NCBI RefSeq assembly: GCF_030813915.1
Contig: NZ_JAUSUJ010000001.1
Span: 124,001-188,000, forward strand
Length of the DNA stretch: 64,000 nt
Direction of reading: 5' to 3'
Source: Rhodoplanes tepidamans
GTDB lineage: Bacteria > Pseudomonadota > Alphaproteobacteria > Rhizobiales > Xanthobacteraceae
Shown here in pieces: positions 1 through 11,556 of the stretch. Under the pieces are notes generated by a model. It ran no database searches, was not told the origin of the DNA, and saw only the letters and a list, made by a program, of their open reading frames with translations. The position numbers and the translations under genes are program-made. Every line of letters starts with the position of its first letter. Within the stretch, counting starts at the first letter, position 1.

Positions 1-1158
1 GCCATCGACGTGATCGGCTTCAGCCACGCCGAGTCGCGCGGCCTCAAGGCCGGCGGCATCGTCGATCTCGCCGAGGCCGAGGTGGCGATCCGCCACGCCG
101 TCGATCTCGCCGAGCGGGCCGGCCGCTGCCAGGTCGAGGCCGTCGTCGTGTCGCTGTCGGCCGGCCGGCCGTCGAGCGAGCTGTTCGCCGCCTCGGTCGA
201 CGTGCCCGGCACGGTGCGCGAGGGCGACATCGCCCGCGTGCTCGCCGCCGGCAGCCGCTCGTCGGTGCGGCCGGGCCGCGTCGTCCTCCACTCGGTGCCG
301 ATCGGCTACGCCATCGACCACGAGCGCGGCATCCGCGATCCGCGCGGCATGCTGGGCCAGCGCTTCGGCGTCGACATGCACGTGCTCACCGCCGAGGCCG
401 CCGCCGCCCGCAACCTGATGCTGGCGATCGAGCGCTGCCATCTGTCGGTCGAGGCCATGGTGGCGAGTCCTTATGTCGCAGCCCTGGCGGCGCTCGCCGA
501 CGACGAGGCCGAGCTCGGCGCCGCCGTGGTCGACATGGGCGCCGGCACCACCACGATGGCGGTGTTCACCGGCGGGCGTTTCGTCCAGGCCGACGGCTTC
601 GCGCTCGGCGGCCATCACGTCACGATGGATCTGGCGCGCGGACTCTCGGCTGCCGTGCCGGACGCCGAGCGAATCAAGACGCTCTATGGCAATGTGCTGG
701 GTGGCGCGATGGACGACCGCGACATGATCGCCGTCCCGGCGGTTCCGGGCGACGACCGCGAGCCGCCGCAGTTCGTCTCCCGGGCGACCCTGACACGCAT
801 CATCAAGCCGCGTGTCGAGGAGATTCTGGAGATGGTCCGCGACCGGCTGGCGGCCTCGGCGTTTGCCGCCGAGCCGCGCGGGCGCGTCATCGTCACGGGT
901 GGGGCGAGTGAGCTGACCGGATTTACCGAGCTCGCCGCGCGGATTCTCGGGCGGCCGGTCCGGGTGGGGCGGCCGCTCGGCGTCGCCGGCCTGCCGGAGG
1001 GTGCCAAGGGGGCGGCCTTCGCTGTCGCCGCCGGCCTCCTGGTCTATCCCCAGGTGGCGCATTTGGAGCATTTCGATCCGCGTCGCGCGCATCGCACACG
1101 CTCGGGCGCCAGCGGATATTTCACACGGGTCGGACGATGGCTACGCGAGAGCTTCTGA
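1..1158 (+). CDS. ftsA: Cell division protein FtsA (5' end outside window)
   Basis: Actin-like ATPase that anchors FtsZ to the inner face of the membrane and recruits later divisome proteins. The frame is open from base 1, so the start codon lies upstream of the window. Visible are the SHS2 (1C) region, the phosphate-binding segment [14 protein letters not shown], the adenosine-binding stretch [13 protein letters not shown], and a C-terminal amphipathic helix ending [10 protein letters not shown], the usual membrane-targeting tip. It is followed 85 bp later by ftsZ on the same strand, the standard division-cluster order. Identification is secure; only the N-terminus is missing. Confidence 0.97.
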   Translation, partial: AIDVIGFSHAESRGLKAGGIVDLAEAEVAIRHAVDLAERAGRCQVEAVVVSLSAGRPSSELFAASVDVPGTVREGDIARVLAAGSRSSVRPGRVVLHSVPIGYAIDHERGIRDPRGMLGQRFGVDMHVLTAEAAAARNLMLAIERCHLSVEAMVASPYVAALAALADDEAELGAAVVDMGAGTTTMAVFTGGRFVQADGFALGGHHVTMDLARGLSAAVPDAERIKTLYGNVLGGAMDDRDMIAVPAVPGDDREPPQFVSRATLTRIIKPRVEEILEMVRDRLAASAFAAEPRGRVIVTGGASELTGFTELAARILGRPVRVGRPLGVAGLPEGAKGAAFAVAAGLLVYPQVAHLEHFDPRRAHRTRSGASGYFTRVGRWLRESF

Positions 1159-1243
1159 CCCGAACAGGATTCCCGAACCCCGTCGGTGGCGGACCGGCGG
1201 ACCCCGGCGGCGTCGCGCACGCCCCCGCATCGAAGAGGCAGCC

Positions 1244-3052
1244 ATGAGCATCAATCTGAAGATCCCCGACATCCGGGAATTGAAGCCGCGGATCACCGTG
1301 TTCGGGGTCGGCGGTGCCGGCGGCAATGCCGTCAACAACATGATCCGGGCGGGGCTGCAGGGCGTCGATTTCGTCGTCGCCAACACCGATGCTCAGGCGC
1401 TGACCATGTCGGAGGCCGAGCGGATCATCCAGATGGGCGTGCAGGCGACCGAGGGCCTCGGCGCCGGCTCGCAGCCGGATGTCGGCCGCGCCGCCGCCGA
1501 GGAGGTGATCGACGAGATCCGTGATCACCTCACCGGCGCCCACATGGTGTTCGTCACCGCCGGCATGGGCGGCGGCACCGGCACGGGCGCCTCGCCCGTG
1601 GTCGCCCGCGCGGCCCGCGAGCTCGGCATCCTGACGGTCGGCGTCGTCACCAAGCCGTTCCACTTCGAGGGCCAGCGCCGCATGCGGCTCGCCGAGAACG
1701 GCATCTCCGAGCTGCAGAAGGTCGTCGACACCCTCATCATCATCCCGAACCAGAACCTGTTCCGGATCGCCAACGAGAAGACGACCTTCGCGGACGCCTT
1801 CGCGATGGCCGACCAGGTGCTCTACTCGGGCGTCGGCTGCATCACCGACCTGATGGTCAAGGAAGGCCTGATCAATCTCGACTTCGCCGACGTCCGCGCG
1901 GTGATGCGCGAGATGGGCAAGGCGATGATGGGCACCGGCGAGGCGACCGGCGAGAAGCGGGCGCTGCGCGCCGCCGAGGCGGCGATCGCCAACCCGCTGA
2001 TCGACGACGTGTCGATGAAGGGCGCCCGCGGCCTCTTGATCTCGATCACGGGCGGCAAGGACCTCACCCTCTACGAGGTCGACGAGGCCGCGACCCGCAT
2101 CCGCGAGGAGGTCGACTCCGACGCCAACATCATCGTCGGCGCCACCTTCGACGAGAGCCTGGAGGGCGTCATCCGCGTGTCCGTGGTGGCGACCGGGGTC
2201 GATCCGGCGATGATCGGGGCGAACCAGCAGATCGCGCCGGTGCCGGCCGTCGAGGCCTTCACGGCCCGCACGCCGGACACCCAGGCCGCCGCCGCCCACG
2301 AGTCGCGCATCGCCGACCTCGCCAACCGCCTGCGCGCCGACAACAAGCGCATCGCCGACCGCATCGAGCAGTCCGCCCCGTCGTCGGCCGAGCGGGCCGC
2401 CGTCCAGCCGCTGATCCCGGCCGAGCCGGCCGCGCCGACGAGCATCGACGCGGTCGCCGCCGCGGCGGTCGCCGACGCGCTGATCCCGCGCGAGATCGAG
2501 GACGTCACCATCCGGCCGATCCAGCAGCCCAAGGCGCCGTTCTATCCCGACGCCATGGCCCAGGAGGCCCCGGTCGAGTCGCACGAGGCGCCGCCCAAGG
2601 TGTTCATCCCGCCGCAGCCGGAGCGGCCGGCCAGCCGCCCGGCCCGCATGCCGCGGATCGACGAGCTGCCGCTGCCGGCCCAGAACGAGCTGCGCGCCCA
2701 GCGCGGCGAGCCGGCCGGCGACGAGCACCCGGAGAAGCGCCGCCTGTCGCTGCTGCAGCGCCTCGCCGCCGTCGGCCTCGGCCGCAGCGCCGAGGAGGCG
2801 CGGCCGGCGGAGCCGCCGAAGGCCGCCCGCCCGGCGATGCCGGCCGAGCGCCCGATGGCGCCCCGCATGCCGCCGATGCCGCCGGTCGGCCGCGGTCCGG
2901 ACCCGGTCTCCGACTACGCCCGCCGGTCCGCTCCGGCCCCGCAGGCGCCGCAGGGCCTCGACCTGCACGGCCGCCCGGCCGCGCCGCAGCCGGCCGCCCA
3001 CGACGACGACCAGCTCGACATCCCGGCGTTCCTGCGCCGGCAGGCGAACTAA
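1244..3052 (+). CDS. ftsZ: Cell division GTPase FtsZ
   Basis: Tubulin-like GTPase that polymerises into the Z ring at midcell. The start is the ATG at 1244 giving MSINLKIPD, preceded by GAAGAGG; an open frame continues upstream but has no FtsZ homology. The 602-aa product has the G-box [11 protein letters not shown] (residues 23-33) and the tubulin signature GGGTGTG (109-115). A long proline/alanine-rich disordered linker follows (about residue 330 onward), and the conserved C-terminal peptide is [12 protein letters not shown]. Around 600 residues is long compared with about 383 in E. coli, but long linkers are normal for Rhizobiales FtsZ. A strong terminator follows at 3141. Confidence 0.98.
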   Translation: MSINLKIPDIRELKPRITVFGVGGAGGNAVNNMIRAGLQGVDFVVANTDAQALTMSEAERIIQMGVQATEGLGAGSQPDVGRAAAEEVIDEIRDHLTGAHMVFVTAGMGGGTGTGASPVVARAARELGILTVGVVTKPFHFEGQRRMRLAENGISELQKVVDTLIIIPNQNLFRIANEKTTFADAFAMADQVLYSGVGCITDLMVKEGLINLDFADVRAVMREMGKAMMGTGEATGEKRALRAAEAAIANPLIDDVSMKGARGLLISITGGKDLTLYEVDEAATRIREEVDSDANIIVGATFDESLEGVIRVSVVATGVDPAMIGANQQIAPVPAVEAFTARTPDTQAAAAHESRIADLANRLRADNKRIADRIEQSAPSSAERAAVQPLIPAEPAAPTSIDAVAAAAVADALIPREIEDVTIRPIQQPKAPFYPDAMAQEAPVESHEAPPKVFIPPQPERPASRPARMPRIDELPLPAQNELRAQRGEPAGDEHPEKRRLSLLQRLAAVGLGRSAEEARPAEPPKAARPAMPAERPMAPRMPPMPPVGRGPDPVSDYARRSAPAPQAPQGLDLHGRPAAPQPAAHDDDQLDIPAFLRRQAN

Positions 3053-3140
3053 GGCGGGGGGCGGAGCGTCGTCCGCCCCGGCGCTTCGTCCGACGAGCCG
3101 CACGCGGACCGGCCGATCTGCCTCCGGACGGTCTGCGACG

Positions 3141-3173
3141 AATGGCCGGGCCTCGCGCCCGGCCATTCTTTTT
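3141..3173 (+). terminator. Rho-independent terminator after ftsZ
   Basis: An 11-bp perfect stem (AATGGCCGGGC / GCCCGGCCATT) with loop CTCGC is followed by CTTTTT. It is 88 bp past the ftsZ stop and isolates ftsA-ftsZ from lpxC. Confidence 0.9.
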
Positions 3174-3713
3174 CAGGAGCGACGGATTTCGTGATCGGCG
3201 GGCGCGCCTCGCCCGGCCCCGAGGATGGGGGCCCGGACCGGCAGGGGCGCCGCGACGGCGCGCGCTGCGCGAATCACCCGCGACGGCCGTCCTGATTCGC
3301 GAATCATCGATTTGCCGCGATCGCAGCGGCACAAGTCGCGCCGCGCCAGTCTCGCGGCTGCGAAGGGCCCGGTTCCGGTCCGGGGGTAGCGCGGTGTGGC
3401 GCAGGCGCCACCGTCAAGCCGCAGAGGCGCCCAAAAGGATGGTTTTCCTCGGATTTCGTGGCCGAAACCCGGTCGAAAGCGCCCGTTTTTCAGGTAACAA
3501 TCGGTAAGAAAGCGTGAGTTGGCCCTGCCGGATCAGACGGTTAATGTTCCTTCGGCACGGGGACAGACTTGGGCCTCAACGGGGCAACCTGAGCGCGCGT
3601 AACAGCGACGGGTTGGTGGAGGTCCGACAACAGCGTCCCGTGGGGGAAAAACTTGAACGGACAGCCGCAGTCTCTGCGGCGCGCTGAAGTTTTTTGGGAT
3701 TGGGACGTTTGGC
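3174..3713. promoter_or_regulatory. Long upstream region of lpxC with a GANTC cluster
   Basis: No convincing gene was found in this 540-bp stretch. It holds three GANTC sites, the CcrM methylation target, within 35 bp: GAATC at 3271, GATTC at 3294 and GAATC at 3301. The last two form the palindrome GATTCGCGAATC. Closer to lpxC the sequence becomes relatively AT-rich (3440-3520 and 3640-3713), as expected for a promoter, but I cannot fix -35/-10 boxes. A small RNA cannot be excluded. Confidence 0.4.
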
Positions 3714-4670
3714 ATGAAATCCGGCCGACAGACGACGCTGCGCTCCGACGTGACCGTATCGGGGATCGGCGTGCATTCCGGGGTTCCCGCCACCCTGACG
3801 CTGCATCCGGCCGGTCCGGGCACCGGCCTCCGCTTCGTCCGCCCCGGCACCGACGGCAAGCCCGACCGCGAGATCACGGCGGACGTCCGCTCCGTGGTGG
3901 CGACCGACTTCGCCACCGTGATCGGCGACGCCTCGGGCCCGCTGTGCTCGACCGCCGAGCACGTGCTGGCCGCCCTCTCGGGGCTCGGCATCGACAACGC
4001 CGTGATCGAGATCGACGGCCCCGAGATGCCGATCATGGACGGCAGCGCCGAGGACTTCGTCACGGCGATCGAGCGGGTCGGCCTGGAGACGACGGCGGCG
4101 CCGCGCCGCTACATCAAGGTGCTCAAGCCGGTGCGGGTCGCCAACGGCCGCTCCTACGGCGAGCTGCGCCCCTACGACCGCGGCATGCGCTTCGAGATCG
4201 AGATCGCCTTCGACCACGCCCTGATCGGCCGCCAGGCGATGGCCTTCGACCTCGACCCGATCCACTTCCGGCGCGAGATCGCCCGCGCCCGCACGTTCGG
4301 CTTCATGAGCGACGTGGCGAAGCTGTGGAGCGCCGGCTACGCGCTGGGCGCCAGCTTCGAGAACACCCTTGTGGTCGCGGAGACCCGCATCCTCAACCCC
4401 GACGGCCTGCGCTGGGCCGACGAGTTCGTGCGCCACAAGGCGCTCGACGCGATCGGCGACCTGGCGCTGGCGGGTGCCCCTCTGCTCGGGGTCTACCGGT
4501 CGGTCTGCGGCGGCCACAAGCTCAACCACGCGGTGATCTCGGCCCTGATGGCCGACCGCTCCGCCTGGACCGTGGTCGACGCGACGGCGCTCGCCCGCAA
4601 GACCGTGCGCGGCCGGGCCGAGCTGACCACCGGCGTCGCCGCTCCGGCCTATGGGCCCGACGTGTCCTGA
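3714..4670 (+). CDS. lpxC: UDP-3-O-acyl-N-acetylglucosamine deacetylase LpxC
   Basis: Zinc hydrolase for the committed step of lipid A synthesis in the cytosol. The 318-aa length is typical (about 305). The first zinc ligand lies in STAEHVLAAL (His83). The second motif, HKALDAIGDLAL, supplies His and Asp zinc ligands, and GGHKLNH carries the general His. The N-terminus TLRSDVTVSGIGVHSG is the classic LpxC beginning, supporting the ATG at 3714. Placement between ftsZ and bamD is the conserved alphaproteobacterial order, coupling envelope growth with division. Confidence 0.97.
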   Translation: MKSGRQTTLRSDVTVSGIGVHSGVPATLTLHPAGPGTGLRFVRPGTDGKPDREITADVRSVVATDFATVIGDASGPLCSTAEHVLAALSGLGIDNAVIEIDGPEMPIMDGSAEDFVTAIERVGLETTAAPRRYIKVLKPVRVANGRSYGELRPYDRGMRFEIEIAFDHALIGRQAMAFDLDPIHFRREIARARTFGFMSDVAKLWSAGYALGASFENTLVVAETRILNPDGLRWADEFVRHKALDAIGDLALAGAPLLGVYRSVCGGHKLNHAVISALMADRSAWTVVDATALARKTVRGRAELTTGVAAPAYGPDVS

Positions 4671-4851
4671 GGGACGCACTCCCCCCGGCCCGGCCCCCGG
4701 CCGCGCCCGTCGCCACGCCCGCCGCCACATTCCCGGCCGAATGTCGGGGTTGAGTCCGCTCCGACAGGCGAGACTCCGACAGCGGAGACTCGGCACCGGT
4801 GAACGCGGCCTGGACGGGCGGCCGTGCGGCGCCATTCACGAGGGGGCTTCA

Positions 4852-5763
4852 GTGGTTTCAACGTCGTCATGGCGCGCGGCTCCGCGTCGGGGCTCGTCCG
4901 CCGGTGCAGGCACCGGGACCGGACGCTCCGGGCTCGGGCGCATCGCCGCGCTTCTGCCCGTTCTGGTGATTCTGGCCGGCTGCAGCAGCCTCTCCAGCTG
5001 GTTCGGCGGCAACGACGACGATCTCGGCCCGGACATTCCGGCCGACAAGCTCTACAACGAGGGCGTCTACCTCCTGAACGAGAAGGGCTCCGCCAAGGAC
5101 GCCGTGAAGAAGTTCGAGGAGGTCGACCGCCAGCACCCCTATTCGGAGTGGGCCCGCAAGTCGCTGCTGATGACCGCCTACTCGTACTACGAGACGCGCC
5201 AGTACGACGACGCGATCGGCGCCGCCAAGCGCTACGTCAGCTTGCATCCCGGCAGCCCTGACGTCGCCTACGCCCAGTACCTGATCGGCGCCTCCTACTA
5301 CGACCAGATTCCCGACGTCACCCGCGACCAGACCCGCACCGAGAAGGCCATCCAGGCGCTCGAGGAGGTCATCCGCAAGTACCCGACCTCGGAATACGCC
5401 CAGCAGGCCCGCAAGAAGATCGAGGTCGGCCGCGACCATCTCGCCGCCAAGGAGATGGAGGTCGCGCGCTACTACATGCAGAAGAAGAACTTCATCGGCG
5501 CGATCAACCGCTTCAAGGTGGTGGTGACGCAGTATCAGACGACCCGGCACGTCGAGGAGGCGCTGATGCGGCTCACCGAGTGCTACATGATGCTCGGCAT
5601 CGCCGGCGAGGCGCAGACCGCGGCCGCCGTGCTCGGCCACAACTTCCCGGACAGTCCCTGGTACAAGGACGCCTACAACCTGGTGCGGGGCGGCGGCTTC
5701 GAGCCGTCCGAGAACAAGGGCTCGTGGATCAGCCGGGCGTTCAAGAAGGTCGGCCTCGGCTGA
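4852..5763 (+). CDS. bamD: Outer membrane assembly lipoprotein BamD
   Basis: Lipoprotein subunit of the BAM complex that inserts beta-barrel proteins in the outer membrane. The most likely start is the GTG at 4852 with AGGGGG just upstream. It gives a 303-aa precursor with a basic N-region, hydrophobic core and lipobox LAGC (acylated Cys at residue 44). An in-frame extension back to 4651 overlaps lpxC and is unlikely to be used. The mature part is built of TPR helices (for example KLYNEGVYLLNEKGSAKDAVKKF, cut here to its family resemblance: YfiO/ComL type). About 180 bp separate it from lpxC. Confidence 0.94.
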   Translation: MVSTSSWRAAPRRGSSAGAGTGTGRSGLGRIAALLPVLVILAGCSSLSSWFGGNDDDLGPDIPADKLYNEGVYLLNEKGSAKDAVKKFEEVDRQHPYSEWARKSLLMTAYSYYETRQYDDAIGAAKRYVSLHPGSPDVAYAQYLIGASYYDQIPDVTRDQTRTEKAIQALEEVIRKYPTSEYAQQARKKIEVGRDHLAAKEMEVARYYMQKKNFIGAINRFKVVVTQYQTTRHVEEALMRLTECYMMLGIAGEAQTAAAVLGHNFPDSPWYKDAYNLVRGGGFEPSENKGSWISRAFKKVGLG

Positions 5764-5815
5764 GCGCCGGCGCCGCCGGCGGGCCGGCGCGCGGGTCACG
5801 TCGCGAATTTGTTCG

Positions 5816-5848
5816 ACGGCCGGGCTTGTCCCGGCCGTTCGCGTTCTT
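5816..5848 (+). terminator. Hairpin after bamD
   Basis: A 9-bp perfect stem ACGGCCGGG / CCCGGCCGT with a 5-nt loop is followed by the T-rich TCGCGTTCTTG. It sits about 50 bp after the bamD stop. The T tract is interrupted, so termination strength is uncertain. Confidence 0.55.
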
Positions 5849-5876
5849 GTACCAACGAACCGACGGACTGTTCTCC

Positions 5877-5999
5877 GTCACCCTGAGGTGGCCGCGTGGC
5901 TGCGCGAAGCGCAGGTGCGCGGCCCTCGAAGGGCGACGGCCCGGGCGCCGGTGGCCGTTCATCCTTCGAGGCTCGCTTCGCTCGCGCCTCGTGATGACG
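5877..5999. repeat. Palindromic intergenic repeat (CCTTCGAGG type)
   Basis: A degenerate inverted repeat runs from GTCACCCTGAGGTGG to CCTTCGAGGCTCGC...CTCGTGATGAC. The internal GCTTCGCTCGC segment is characteristic of dispersed GC-rich repeats in Rhizobiales. It occupies the bamD-recN gap and leaves only about 30 bp before recN. Confidence 0.6.
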
Positions 6000-6031
6000 G
6001 TCTCGGGCTGCGCCCCAGCTGTGGACTGGAC

Positions 6032-7702
6032 ATGCTGGCCCGCCTCTCGATCCGCGACATCGTCCTCATCGATCGCCTCGACCTCGATTTCGGGCCGGGC
6101 CTCGCCGTGCTGACCGGCGAGACCGGGGCGGGAAAGTCGATCCTGCTCGATGCCTTCGCGCTGGCGCTGGGGGCGCGCGGCGACGCCGCGCTGGTGCGCA
6201 GCGGCGCCGAGCAGGGCCAGATCACCGCCGTGTTCGAGCCGGACGCCGCGCATCCGGTCAACGACCTCCTGCGCGACAACGACATCCCGGTCGAGGATCA
6301 GCTGCTGCTGCGCCGCGTCCAGCTCGCCGACGGGCGCACCCGCGCCTTCGTCAACGACCAGCCGGTGTCTGTGAAGGTGCTGGAGAGCCTCGGCGAGCGC
6401 CTGGTCGAGATCCACGGCCAGCACGATGCCCGCGCCCTCGTCGACCCGGCGAGCCACCGCAGCCTGCTCGACGCCTATGGCGGGCTCGAGCGCGACGCCG
6501 AATCGGTGGCGCGGCTGTGGGCGGCGCGGCGCGACGCCGAGCAGACGCTGGCGGCGCACCGCGCCGAGGTGGAGCGGGCGCAACGCGAGGCCGACTGGCT
6601 GCGCCACGCCGTCGACGAGCTGCGCACGCTCGCCCCCGAGCCGGGCGAGGAGACGACGCTGGCCGACCGCCGCAGCGCCATGATGCAGGCCGAGAAGGCC
6701 GCGGACGACCTGCGCGACGCGCTCGCCGTGGTGTCGGGCCCGCAGTCGCCCGGCCCGGCGCTCGCCGCCGCGGTGCGGCGGCTGGAGCGGCGTGGCACCG
6801 CCGGCGGCTATGTCGCCCCGGCCGTGGCGGCGATCGACGCGGCGCTCACCGCGCTCGACGAGGCGCGCGGCCATCTGGAGGCGGCGCTCGCCGCCGGCGC
6901 CTTCGATCCGCGCACCCTGGAGCGGATCGAGGAGCGGCTGTTCGCGCTGCGCGCCGCCGGTCGCAAGTACGACGTCGCGGTCGACGGGCTCGCGGCGCTC
7001 GCCGAGCGCTACGCCAGCGACCTCGCGCTGATCGACGCCGGCGCCGAGCGCCTCGCCCGGCTGGAGCGCGAGGCGGCCGAGGCGGCGGGGCGGTTCGACG
7101 CCGCCGCCGCGGCACTGTCGAGCCAGCGCCGGCGCGCCGCCGAGGCGCTCGACAAGGCGCTGGCCGGCGAGCTGAAGCCCCTGAAGCTCGAGCGGGCCCG
7201 CTTCGCCACCGCGATCCTGAGCGAGCCCGAGCGGCCCGGCCCGCACGGGCTCGACCGCGTCGAGTTCCAGGTGCAGACCAATCCGGGCACCGCGCCGGGG
7301 CCGCTGATGAAGATCGCCTCGGGCGGCGAGCTGTCGCGCTTCCTGCTGGCGCTGAAGGTGGTGATCGCCGACCGTGGCTCGGCGCCGACCCTGGTGTTCG
7401 ACGAGATCGACACGGCGGTCGGCGGCGCCGTCGCCGACGCCATCGGGGTGCGGCTCGCCCGGCTCGGCGGCACCGTGCAGGTGATCGCCGTCACCCACGC
7501 CCCGCAGGTGGCGGCGCGCGCCGACCGCCACCTCCTGATCAGCAAGGGCGCCCTCGACCGCGGCAAGCGCGTCGCCACCCGCGTCGCGGTGCTCGACGAC
7601 GGCACCCGCCGCGAGGAGATCGCCCGCATGCTCTCCGGCGCCGAGATCACCGCCGAAGCCCGCGCCGCCGCCGACCGCCTGCTGAAGGCCGCGGCGGGGT
7701 AG
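6032..7702 (+). CDS. recN: DNA repair protein RecN
   Basis: SMC-like ATPase that tethers DNA ends during double-strand break repair. The start is the ATG at 6032, giving MLARLSIRDIVLIDRLDLDF; upstream in-frame sequence is repeat DNA. Seen in the 556 aa: Walker A GETGAGKS (residues 29-36), a long central coiled coil rich in Ala/Glu/Arg (about 160-350), the ABC signature SGGELSRFLLAL and Walker B TLVFDEIDTAVGG, then the switch His in AVTHAPQVAARAD. The length matches the family (about 553). Confidence 0.97.
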   Translation: MLARLSIRDIVLIDRLDLDFGPGLAVLTGETGAGKSILLDAFALALGARGDAALVRSGAEQGQITAVFEPDAAHPVNDLLRDNDIPVEDQLLLRRVQLADGRTRAFVNDQPVSVKVLESLGERLVEIHGQHDARALVDPASHRSLLDAYGGLERDAESVARLWAARRDAEQTLAAHRAEVERAQREADWLRHAVDELRTLAPEPGEETTLADRRSAMMQAEKAADDLRDALAVVSGPQSPGPALAAAVRRLERRGTAGGYVAPAVAAIDAALTALDEARGHLEAALAAGAFDPRTLERIEERLFALRAAGRKYDVAVDGLAALAERYASDLALIDAGAERLARLEREAAEAAGRFDAAAAALSSQRRRAAEALDKALAGELKPLKLERARFATAILSEPERPGPHGLDRVEFQVQTNPGTAPGPLMKIASGGELSRFLLALKVVIADRGSAPTLVFDEIDTAVGGAVADAIGVRLARLGGTVQVIAVTHAPQVAARADRHLLISKGALDRGKRVATRVAVLDDGTRREEIARMLSGAEITAEARAAADRLLKAAAG

Positions 7703-7729
7703 GGGGCGGCGCCGGGGGTGTATTACGCC

Positions 7730-7836
7730 GTCATTCCGGGGCGCGCCGAAGGCGCGAACCCGGAATCCAGCCACGCGGACAACGCCCGTCACCGGCTGGA
7801 TTCCGGGTTCGCCGCTACGCGGCGCCCCGGAATGAC
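7730..7836. repeat. Palindromic repeat family A, copy 1
   Basis: A 107-bp imperfect palindrome from GTCATTCCGGGGCGC to GCGCCCCGGAATGAC with inner arms CCCGGAATCCAGCC and GGCTGGATTCCGGG. It lies 15 bp downstream of the broken GIY-YIG gene's stop. It is in the same orientation as copy 2, with which its left 75 bp are nearly identical. Confidence 0.85.
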
Positions 7837-7850
7837 CTAACCGGTTCGCT

Positions 7851-8135
7851 TTATCTCGTGATCTCCGGGTACAGGTCCCTCCAGTCCGGGTTGTCCTTCT
7901 CGATCAGCGCGATCTTCCATGCCCGGCGCCACTTCTTGATTTCCTTCTCGCGCTCGATCGCGGTCACCGGATCGTCGTAGCATTCGAACCAGACGAGACG
8001 GTCGACATCGTATCGAGTCGTGAAACCGGGAACGTCGTGGGATTAGTGCTGCCAGGTCCGGCGCACGAGATCGCGCGTCACCCCCACATAGAGCGTTCCT
8101 TGTTTTCGGCTCGCGAGCAGATAAACGTAGAACAT
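7851..8135 (-). pseudogene. Disrupted GIY-YIG endonuclease-like gene
   Basis: On the minus strand the frame from the ATG at 8135 reads MFYVYLLASRKQGTLYVGVT..., the start of a small GIY-YIG domain protein (YhbQ/UPF0213-like; the GIY-YIG pair is represented by VYL and LYVGVT). At codon 31 (8045-8043) there is an in-frame TAA. The same frame then continues without further interruption through PGFTTRYDVDRLVWFE and AIEREKEIKKWRRAWK, both conserved in the family, to a normal stop at 7851. One substitution therefore interrupts an otherwise intact 94-codon gene. It is bracketed by two direct copies of repeat family A. Restart downstream of the stop would lose the catalytic GIY-YIG part. Confidence 0.8.
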
Positions 8136-8146
8136 CGGACGCGTGA

Positions 8147-10429
<2,283 letters not shown>

Positions 10430-10461
10430 CGGCGGGCCCGGCCGGCGCGGGCGGCATCGCC

Positions 10462-10566
10462 GTCGTTCCGGGGCGCGCGCGGTAGCGCGCGAGCCCGGAG
10501 CCGGCGGCACGCACCGAGATCGGGGCTGGATTCCGGGTTCGCGGCTTCGCCGCGCCCCGGAATGAC
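10462..10566. repeat. Palindromic repeat family A, copy 3
   Basis: A 105-bp element from GTCGTTCCGGGGCGC to GCGCCCCGGAATGAC with the inner GCTGGATTCCGGGTTCGCGG arm. It lies between the convergent ligA and FCD-regulator genes, where it may serve as a bidirectional hairpin terminator. Confidence 0.8.
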
Positions 10567-10577
10567 TCCGAATCAAT

Positions 10578-11372
10578 TCACCCGCCGCCCGGCGTCGTCT
10601 CGGTCTCGTCGGCGATGGCGTTGGCCTTGCGCAGGCGCTCGCGGCTGTTGGCGAGGTGCATGCGCATGCCGGCGCGGGCCGACTCGGCGTCGCGGCGGCG
10701 GATCGCGTCGAGGATCTGCTCGTGCTCGCGGTTGGTGCGGTGCAGGTAGGACTCGGCCGGCTCGGCCGACAGCACCGTGGTGTCGAGCCGGGTGCGCGGG
10801 ATCGTCGCCGTGCCGAGCTGGCGGAAGATGCCCTCGAAGTAGCGGTTGCCGGTGGCGAGCGCGACCTGCATGTGGAAGCGGAAGTCGGCGTCGACGCCCT
10901 TGTGGCCCGCCGCGATCTCCGCCTCGAAGTCGTCGACGGCGCGGCGCATCGCGGCGAGGTGCTCGTCGCGCCGGCGCCGGGCGGCGAGCGCCGCCGCCTC
11001 GGTCTCCAGGCTGATGCGCAGCTCCAGCATGGCGAGCACGTCCTCGACCGAGACGACCGGATCGAACCGCACCGGCGCGCTCGGCGCCTCGCATACGAAG
11101 GTGCCGACGCCGTGCCGGGTGACGACGAGCCCGCTCGCCTGCAGCCGCGACATCGCCTCGCGCACCACGGTGCGGCTCACCCCGAGCTCGGCCATCACGG
11201 CCGGCTCGGTCGGCAGCTTCTCGCCCGGCCGGTAGGTGCCGGCCCGGATGCGCTCGGAGAGGGTGCGCACCACCCCCTCGGCCAGATTGGGCCGGCGCGT
11301 CCGCTCGGCCGCGGGGGCGGAAGCCCCCGAAGGCGGCCGGTCCCGAGGCTCCGCGGCAGACTCCGAGCTCAT
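10578..11372 (-). CDS. FadR-subfamily GntR regulator of the galactarate/glucarate operon
   Basis: Transcription factor with an N-terminal winged helix (about residues 25-90: ISERIRAGTY-like start, then KLPTEPAVMAELGVSRTVVREAMSRL) and a C-terminal FCD ligand-binding domain carrying the metal-binding His pattern (DADFRFHMQVALATGN, then HLANSRERL). The start is the ATG at 11372 because GAGGAG lies 7-8 nt upstream; a GTG at 11417 is possible but lacks this. It is divergent from the sugar-acid operon, and an inverted repeat sits between them, so it probably represses that operon and releases on binding a sugar diacid or an intermediate. The ligand is inferred from context. Confidence 0.88.
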   Translation of the reverse strand: MSSESAAEPRDRPPSGASAPAAERTRRPNLAEGVVRTLSERIRAGTYRPGEKLPTEPAVMAELGVSRTVVREAMSRLQASGLVVTRHGVGTFVCEAPSAPVRFDPVVSVEDVLAMLELRISLETEAAALAARRRRDEHLAAMRRAVDDFEAEIAAGHKGVDADFRFHMQVALATGNRYFEGIFRQLGTATIPRTRLDTTVLSAEPAESYLHRTNREHEQILDAIRRRDAESARAGMRMHLANSRERLRKANAIADETETTPGGG

Positions 11373-11422
11373 GCGATCGCTCCTCGGCCGGCCGGACCCG
11401 ACGCGGCCGCCTTCCACGAATG

Positions 11423-11442
11423 GTCATCATACGTCTGATGAC
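11423..11442. promoter_or_regulatory. Probable operator between regulator and operon
   Basis: The perfect inverted repeat GTCATCA-N6-TGATGAC lies in the AT-richer divergent spacer, about 50 bp from the regulator start and 115 bp from the garD-like start. Its size and symmetry fit a FadR-type dimer site, typically TGGTnnnACCA-like or GTnATCA-like. The assignment to the adjacent regulator is inferred. Confidence 0.6.
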
Positions 11443-11556
11443 TACAAAAGCAAGAGAAGGCTTCCTGCGGCCCGTGAAATTGCGTAATAATGCGGATTGT
11501 TGGTCGTCGTTCAGTCCAGCACTTTCCGCTCCGAGGTCTCGGTACTCCAAGGTCAT

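Noticed and set aside
1121-3166. A 681-codon open frame antisense to ftsZ
   Set aside because: It is a GC-rich shadow frame with no ribosome site or recognisable domain; ftsZ on the other strand explains the sequence.
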